From Streptomyces sp. NBC_00224 (lineage in GTDB: Bacteria > Actinomycetota > Actinomycetes > Streptomycetales > Streptomycetaceae): a stretch of 64,000 nt of DNA. The notes under the pieces are model-generated. The model had not been told where the DNA came from, searched no databases, and saw only the letters and a program-made list of their open reading frames with translations. The position numbers and the translations under genes are program-made. The number at the start of each line of letters is the position of its first letter. The first letter of the stretch is position 1. Location of the stretch: assembly GCF_041435195.1 (NCBI RefSeq), contig NZ_CP108106.1, positions 1,240,001 to 1,304,000 of the forward strand, given 5' to 3'. Below, one piece after another: positions 59,516-64,000 of this stretch.

Positions 59516-59528
59516 GTCACAGTGTAAC
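59516..59528. promoter_or_regulatory. Probable TetR operator at the glpD/flavoprotein divergence
   Basis: GTCACA, one base, TGTAAC matches as an inverted repeat at 5 of 6 pairs and lies only 2 bases from the TetR start codon. The gap is otherwise too short for much else. Confidence 0.5.
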
Positions 59529-59617
59529 GACGGAACGGGCGACGGCAAGCCGCCCCCCACGCCGTGGGACCGGAACAACTGCGCGACGAAGCGGGTGATC
59601 AGGTGGGTTCGGTGGAC

Positions 59618-61210
59618 ATGCTGTGGAGTGGCTGGGGCGATCCGGCCAAGGCGGCGCCACTGCCCGAAGAAGTGGTGGGCCTGCTGCGGGACCTGCTGGG
59701 GGTGCGCCCGGCGGACGCCCCGGCGAAGGCCCTCGCGGCCGTCACGCCCGGCCCCTCGCGGCTGACCGAGGCGGCCGGGGCCGCCCTGGTGGCGGCGGTC
59801 GGCGAGGCGCACGTACACGGCGACGACGAGACCCGGGTGCGCCACACCCGCGGCAAGTCCACCCCCGACCTGCTGCGCATCCGGGCCGGTGAGGTCGGCG
59901 ACGCGCCGGACGCCGTGGTGCTGCCGGCCGACCACGACGAGGTCCTGGCCGTCCTCACGGCGTGCACCGAGCACCGGGTCGCCGTCGTCCCCTTCGGCGG
60001 CGGCACCTCCGTCGTCGGCGGACTGGCCCCCCAGGCGCACGACGCCTTCGTCGCGCTCGACCTGCGCCGTATGAACCGCCTCGTCGCCCTCGACGAGGTC
60101 TCGCGCACCGCCACCCTGCAACCCGGGCTGCGCGGCCCCGAGGTGGAGGCGCTGCTCGCCGAACAGGGCTACACGCTCGGCCACTTCCCGCAGTCCTTCG
60201 AGTGGGCGACGGTCGGCGGGTTCGCGGCCGCCCGCTCCAGCGGCCAGGCCTCCGCGGGCTTCGGGCGCTTCGACGACATGGTGACGGCCCTTCAGGTCGC
60301 CACCCCGCGCGGCACCCTGGACCTCGGCCGGGCCCCGCGCTCGGCCGCCGGACCGGATCTGCGCCAGCTGGTCCTCGGCTCCGAGGGGGCCTTCGGCGTC
60401 ATCACCTCGGTGACCGTACGAATCCACCCCACGGCCCGGGCCAAGGTCTACGAAGGCTGGCGCTTCCCGTCCTTCGCCCAGGGGCAGGCCGCCCTGCGTA
60501 CGCTCGCCCAGGACGGGCCGATGCCCACCGTGCTGCGGCTGTCCGACGAGACCGAGACCATGATCGGCCTGGCCAAGCCGGACGCCATCGGCGGTGGCCT
60601 CGCCTCCGACGCGGGCTGCCTGGCGATCGTCGGGTACGAGGGCACCGCCGACGAGGTCGCCCACCGCAAGGCGCGCGTGCACACCGCACTGAGCGCGGCG
60701 CAGGGCGAGCCGCTCGGCGAGGACCCGGGCACCGGCTGGGCCCACGGCCGCTACAACGCGCCCTATCTGCGCGACGCGCTCCTGGACGCCGGCGCCTTCG
60801 CCGAGACGCTGGAGACGGCCGCGTTCTGGTCGGACATCCCCGCCCTGTACGAGGCCGTGCGCACCGCCCTCACCCAGTCCCTCACCGACGCGGGCACCCC
60901 GCCGCTGGTGATGTGCCACGTCTCGCACGTCTACCCGGCGGGCGCCTCGCTCTACTTCACGGTGGTCAGCGCCCAGGGCAAGGAGCCGGTGGCACACTGG
61001 GCCCCGGCCAAGCGGGCGGCCAACGACGCCATCCTCGCCGCCGGCGGCACCATCAGCCACCACCACGGCGTCGGCACCGACCACCGCGACTGGTACGCCC
61101 GGGAGATCGGCCCGCTCGGCGTCGAGGTCCTGCACGCGGTCAAGGACCGGCTCGACCCGGCAGGCATCCTGAACCCCGGGATCCTGCTGCCGCCGCTGCC
61201 CGCCGTCTGA
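59618..61210 (+). CDS. FAD-binding oxidase, alkyl-DHAP synthase-like
   Basis: A 530-residue flavoprotein of the FAD-linked oxidase C-terminal (vanillyl-alcohol oxidase) family: VVPFGGGTSVVGGL (FAD pyrophosphate site, about residue 125), YTLGHFPQSFEWATVGGFAA and SHHHGVGTDHRDWY near the C-terminus, all shared with alkyldihydroxyacetonephosphate synthase. That enzyme exchanges the acyl chain of acyl-DHAP for an alkyl chain to form ether lipids. I used the ATG at 59618; GTGs at 59603 and 59612 are also in frame. A role in ether-lipid or glycerolipid metabolism fits the neighbours (glpD, diacylglycerol kinase). Confidence 0.78.
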   Translation: MLWSGWGDPAKAAPLPEEVVGLLRDLLGVRPADAPAKALAAVTPGPSRLTEAAGAALVAAVGEAHVHGDDETRVRHTRGKSTPDLLRIRAGEVGDAPDAVVLPADHDEVLAVLTACTEHRVAVVPFGGGTSVVGGLAPQAHDAFVALDLRRMNRLVALDEVSRTATLQPGLRGPEVEALLAEQGYTLGHFPQSFEWATVGGFAAARSSGQASAGFGRFDDMVTALQVATPRGTLDLGRAPRSAAGPDLRQLVLGSEGAFGVITSVTVRIHPTARAKVYEGWRFPSFAQGQAALRTLAQDGPMPTVLRLSDETETMIGLAKPDAIGGGLASDAGCLAIVGYEGTADEVAHRKARVHTALSAAQGEPLGEDPGTGWAHGRYNAPYLRDALLDAGAFAETLETAAFWSDIPALYEAVRTALTQSLTDAGTPPLVMCHVSHVYPAGASLYFTVVSAQGKEPVAHWAPAKRAANDAILAAGGTISHHHGVGTDHRDWYAREIGPLGVEVLHAVKDRLDPAGILNPGILLPPLPAV

Positions 61211-61274
61211 CCGCGCGCAGCACCCGCGTACCCCGCCCGCAAGCAACACCGTCGTCGCCCATCGGAGCGTAGCC

Positions 61275-62156
61275 ATGCGACAGTTCACGGCCGTCGTCAA
61301 CCCCACCGCGGGCGGGTCACAGGGCGCCGCCGCCCTGATCCCGCTGGCCCGGCTGCTGCGCGAAGGGGGTGCGGAGCTGGAGGTCGAGTACAGCCGCGGC
61401 CTCGATCACGCACGGACGCTGGCCCGCCGGGCCGCCGAACAGGGCCGCGTGGTGCTCGGGGTCGGCGGCGACGGCATGGCGGGATGCGTGGCCGGGGCCC
61501 TGGCCGGCACCGACGCCCTCGTGGGCATCGTGCCGGCCGGGCGCGGCAACGACTTCGCCCGCGCGCTCGGGCTGCCCTCCGAGCCCGCCGCGCTGGCCGA
61601 GCTCCTGCTGCGCGGCGCGCCCAGGAAGGTCGACGCCATCGAGGTCGAATCGGCCGTGCACGACAAGGTCGCCGTCCTCGGCAGCGTCTACGCCGGGGTC
61701 GACGCGGTGGCCAACCGGCACGCCAACGCCTCGCGGCTGCTGCGCGGCGCCGCCTCGTACTACATGGGCGGACTGCGCGCGGTCCTCGGCTGGCGCACCG
61801 CCCACTACCGCATCACCATCGACGGCACGCTCCACGAGCGCAGCGGCTACACCGTCATCGCCGCCAACTCCGGCTTCTACGGCTTCGGTCGGCACATCGC
61901 GCCGGGCGCTGCGGTGGACGACGGACTCCTCGACGTGGTCATCCTCAACGACTCCCCCCGCCGCCTGTTCTTCAAGGTCATGAAGGAGCTGGAGGACGGC
62001 AGCCACGTCCACCGGCCGCAGGTGGAGATCCTGCGCGGCCGCGAAGTGCGCATCGAGGCGGACCGCCCCCTGCCGTACGGGGCGGACGGTGAGGTCGAGG
62101 CCGTCCTGCCGGTCACCGCGCGCGTCCTGCCGGGAGCGCTGACCCTGCTGGCGTGA
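61275..62156 (+). CDS. Diacylglycerol/lipid kinase (DagK/YegS-like)
   Basis: A 293-residue lipid kinase: NPTAGG (residues 9-14), VVLGVGGDGMAG with the GGDGT-like catalytic loop, and PAGRGNDFARAL for ATP/substrate binding, as in soluble DgkB/YegS-type kinases. It phosphorylates diacylglycerol to phosphatidic acid, recycling lipids. The ATG at 61275 follows CGGAGCG. It is 64 bases after the flavoprotein gene and probably in the same transcript. Confidence 0.9.
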   Translation: MRQFTAVVNPTAGGSQGAAALIPLARLLREGGAELEVEYSRGLDHARTLARRAAEQGRVVLGVGGDGMAGCVAGALAGTDALVGIVPAGRGNDFARALGLPSEPAALAELLLRGAPRKVDAIEVESAVHDKVAVLGSVYAGVDAVANRHANASRLLRGAASYYMGGLRAVLGWRTAHYRITIDGTLHERSGYTVIAANSGFYGFGRHIAPGAAVDDGLLDVVILNDSPRRLFFKVMKELEDGSHVHRPQVEILRGREVRIEADRPLPYGADGEVEAVLPVTARVLPGALTLLA

Positions 62157-62196
62157 CCCGGGGCGTACCGTCCGTGTTACGGGGAATCCGCACGGC

Positions 62197-62757
62197 ATGA
62201 CCACTCAAGTCGAGCGGGCCAAGGCACGAACGGCCAGGCGGGTCATGGCCGTTCGGATTCTGATCACGGTGGTGGCGATCGCGGCGCTGGTCGCGTTCTC
62301 CGTCGTCCTCGCCGAGGTGACCCTCACCCCGTCGCCCGCGTCGCGCGACATCGCGGGGTCGAATCTGCGGCCGGGGCACTCACTGCGCCAGTACGCCGAC
62401 GACTACACGTTCCTCGACGCCTGCCGGCAGGCCGGCGGCAATCTGCTGCTGGGCGCGCCCTTCGGGCTGATCCTGCCGGTGCTGGTGCGCCGACGGCTGC
62501 GGGCGGTGCGCGTACTGCTGTACACGGTCGTCGTGATGGTCTTCATCGAGCTGGCGCAGGGGGCACTGGTCGAGGGGCGCGCGTTCGACGTGGACGACGT
62601 GCTGCTCAACACGTCCGGGGCGCTGCTCGGCTATCTGGTGCTCGGCCGCCGCATGGGACGCGGCTTCCACCACCTCGGGGAGCGGCGGCGCGCGGGCGGG
62701 AAGACGAGCCGGACGTGGCGCTTCGGCGAACGGCGGGCCGCCGCACCTCGCCGCTGA
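62197..62757 (+). CDS. VanZ-family membrane protein
   Basis: A 186-residue protein with four membrane helices and the VanZ signatures GGNLLLGAPFGLILP, FIELAQG and FDVDDVLLNTSGALLGY. VanZ was found in teicoplanin resistance and its biochemical role is unsettled. The basic C-terminus (RRRAGGKTSRTWRFG) is cytoplasmic. The ATG at 62197 follows GGGGAATCC. It starts 40 bases after the kinase gene, so it is likely the last gene of that operon. Confidence 0.86.
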   Translation: MTTQVERAKARTARRVMAVRILITVVAIAALVAFSVVLAEVTLTPSPASRDIAGSNLRPGHSLRQYADDYTFLDACRQAGGNLLLGAPFGLILPVLVRRRLRAVRVLLYTVVVMVFIELAQGALVEGRAFDVDDVLLNTSGALLGYLVLGRRMGRGFHHLGERRRAGGKTSRTWRFGERRAAAPRR

Positions 62758-62804
62758 GGACCGCTGAAGGCCGCTGAGGACTGCTGAAGTCCGCGACCGG
62801 CCTC
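62751..62804. repeat. 10-bp tandem repeat beginning at the VanZ stop codon
   Basis: About 4.4 copies of CCGCTGARGR run from 62751, starting in the last codons of the VanZ gene (CGC TGA) and extending past the stop. The units differ at one or two bases. No function is evident; a slippage-prone repeat is possible. Confidence 0.6.
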
Positions 62805-63004
62805 ACCCGGTGGTGCGCGGCCCGCACGCCCGCGCGCGGCCGGGCCGTGTCCGTCCGGACGTCACCCGTTCCGCCGTTCCGTATGCCCGATGCGGGGTCT
62901 GTCACTACGATCCGTTATGGGCTGGTTCGCCCCCGGGAGTACACCGGCCCGGCCGCGGACTCCCCGCCCTCACGGCCAGACCCGCGAAAGGCAGGCACGC
63001 AACC

Positions 63005-63784
63005 ATGCTCAGCACCGACTTCGTCACCGGCGCACCCAACTGGCTCGACCTCGGCAGCCCCGACACGGCGGCCGCGGCGGACTTCTACAGCGGCGTCTTC
63101 GGGTGGGACTTCCAGTCCGCGGGCCCCGACGCCGGCGGGTACGGCTTCTTCCAAAAGAACGGCAAGACGGTCGCCGCCCTGGGTCCGCTCACCGAGGAGG
63201 GTGCGAGCCCGGCCTGGACGGTGTACTTCCAGACGCCGGACGCGGACGCCACCGCCAAGGCGGTCCAGAAGGCCGGCGGGAAGGTCCGGGCGGAGCCCTT
63301 CGACGTCATGGACGCCGGACGGATGGCCTGTCTCACCGACCCGGGCGGCGCCGAGTTCTCCGTCTGGCAGCCCGCCGCCACGAAGGGCCTGGAGGTGACG
63401 TGCCAGGACGACACGCTGCTCTGGGCCGAACTGCACGCCAAGGACGTACCGGCCGCGCTCTCCTTCTACCGCTCCCTGTTCGGCTGGCGGTCCCAGGAGA
63501 TGGAGTCCCCCGGCATGACCTACACCGTGCTGTCCACCGCCGAGGGCGACCAGAAGAACGCCTCGTTCGGCGGCCTCGCCCCGGCCCAGGAGGGCATGGA
63601 GCCGCGGTGGATCCCGTACTTCGCGGTGGCCGACGCGGATGCCACGGTCGGGCGGGCGCAGCAGCACGGCGGCTCGGTCATCATGCCCGCGGCGGACGTG
63701 CCGGACGTAGGCCGGATCGCCTGGCTCGCCGACCCCCACGGCGCCCCCTTCGCCATCCTCAAGCCCGACCCGCGGATGGCCTGA
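63005..63784 (+). CDS. VOC-family protein with two glyoxalase-like domains
   Basis: A 259-residue protein with two vicinal-oxygen-chelate repeats. Residues 11-128 (WLDLGSPDTAAAADFYSGVF to CLTDPGGAEFSVW) and residues 139-256 (WAELHAKDVPAALSFYRSLF to WLADPHGAPFAIL) are internal duplicates, a pattern shared with hydroxylated-metabolite or antibiotic-binding VOC proteins. Metal ligands are partly absent, so it may be a binding protein. The ATG at 63005 is preceded by AAAGGCAGG; an earlier ATG at 62810 adds no plausible sequence. Confidence 0.82.
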   Translation: MLSTDFVTGAPNWLDLGSPDTAAAADFYSGVFGWDFQSAGPDAGGYGFFQKNGKTVAALGPLTEEGASPAWTVYFQTPDADATAKAVQKAGGKVRAEPFDVMDAGRMACLTDPGGAEFSVWQPAATKGLEVTCQDDTLLWAELHAKDVPAALSFYRSLFGWRSQEMESPGMTYTVLSTAEGDQKNASFGGLAPAQEGMEPRWIPYFAVADADATVGRAQQHGGSVIMPAADVPDVGRIAWLADPHGAPFAILKPDPRMA

Positions 63785-63800
63785 CCTCGCCGTCCGGCAC

Positions 63801-64000
63801 TCACATGGGGTACGAGAGCAGCCTCACCGGGCCGTCGGGCCACGGCTCGTCGTCGTGCAGCGGGATCCACATGGTCCGCAGCGGCATGACGACGGGGCCT
63901 GCGGGCTGCTCCACTTCGACGTCCCGGTCGAGGGTCCGCCAGCCGAGGCGCTGATAGAGGGCGACGAGCGGTGGCCGGCAGAACAGGAGCGCGTGCCGCG
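63801..64000 (-). CDS. GNAT-family acetyltransferase, N-terminus beyond the window
   Basis: The end of a gene that enters from the right edge: 65 codons to the TGA at 63801. The visible protein, RHALLFCRPPLVALYQRLGW followed by RTLDRDVEVEQPAG, has the C-terminal helix-strand typical of GNAT enzymes (FYxxxGF-type, here LYQRLGW). It converges on the VOC gene with a 16-base gap. Confidence 0.65.
   Translation of the reverse strand, partial: RHALLFCRPPLVALYQRLGWRTLDRDVEVEQPAGPVVMPLRTMWIPLHDDEPWPDGPVRLLSYPM

Noticed and set aside
1..64000. CRISPR arrays, tRNA or rRNA genes
   Set aside because: No regularly spaced repeat with unique spacers, no tRNA-like cloverleaf with GTTCGA-type loop, and no rRNA-like stretch was noticed.

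Overview
The window is very GC-rich, with short intergenic gaps, many GTG starts, GTGA/ATGA stop-start overlaps and GGAGG-type ribosome binding sites. It reads as actinomycete chromosome and is most likely Streptomyces or a close relative. I see no rRNA, tRNA, CRISPR array or complete prophage. The gene mix (secreted hydrolases, one-component regulators, specialised-metabolism enzymes) suggests accessory rather than core chromosome. All assignments come from reading the sequence; no database search was run.

Left part (1-17.9 kb). A BacA-like prephenate decarboxylase gene is translationally coupled to an incomplete gene that runs off the left edge. Then come an FBP zinc-finger gene and a TetR gene sharing a perfect palindromic operator, an SGNH hydrolase, secreted proteins, a penicillin-binding-type serine hydrolase, a SpaA-repeat adhesin, and the first copy of an unusual two-gene cassette. 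The cassette encodes a phage receptor-binding/TagC-like beta-propeller with a C-terminal tail-fibre-like domain, followed by a Tat-exported protein made of that C-terminal domain alone. Further on are a Nudix hydrolase, a kinase, an acetyltransferase, a gamma-glutamylcyclotransferase-SGNH fusion, a secreted RelA/SpoT-fold nucleotide 3'-pyrophosphokinase, a dienelactone hydrolase, and a sigma-factor operon.

Middle part (18-35.7 kb). A secreted phospholipase D-like protein precedes the second propeller/Tat cassette. Next is a divergent citrate synthase pair, one fused to a helix-turn-helix, with three matching operator-like sites between them. A secreted M1 metallopeptidase, a MerR/short-chain dehydrogenase pair, a decayed pentameric ligand-gated ion channel gene, a DsbB-like protein with a 53-residue membrane partner, a deaminase, an ArsR-SRPBCC fusion, a PucR-type regulator, a TetR regulator and a hemerythrin-like protein follow. 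A 21-bp perfect inverted repeat lies between the last two.

Specialised-metabolism block (35.8-51.5 kb). Flavin-, NAD(P)- and metal-dependent tailoring enzymes are grouped together: an aromatic hydroxylase, an ABM monooxygenase, three tandem NTF2/SnoaL-like proteins, two short-chain dehydrogenases, a luciferase-like monooxygenase, a GMC oxidoreductase, a phosphotransferase, a flavin reductase, a metallo-beta-lactamase-fold protein and a quinone oxidoreductase. A SARP activator and an IS701-like DDE protein close the block. No polyketide synthase, NRPS or terpene synthase is visible, so this is either a cryptic oxidative pathway or a set of tailoring genes whose scaffold enzyme lies elsewhere.

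Right part (51.6-64 kb). A large secreted alpha/beta hydrolase, an S41 peptidase and a second serine hydrolase are followed by a glycerolipid-type locus. It has glpD and a TetR gene on one strand, and on the other an alkyl-DHAP-synthase-like flavoprotein, a diacylglycerol kinase-like protein and a VanZ protein. A VOC protein and the end of a GNAT acetyltransferase close the window.
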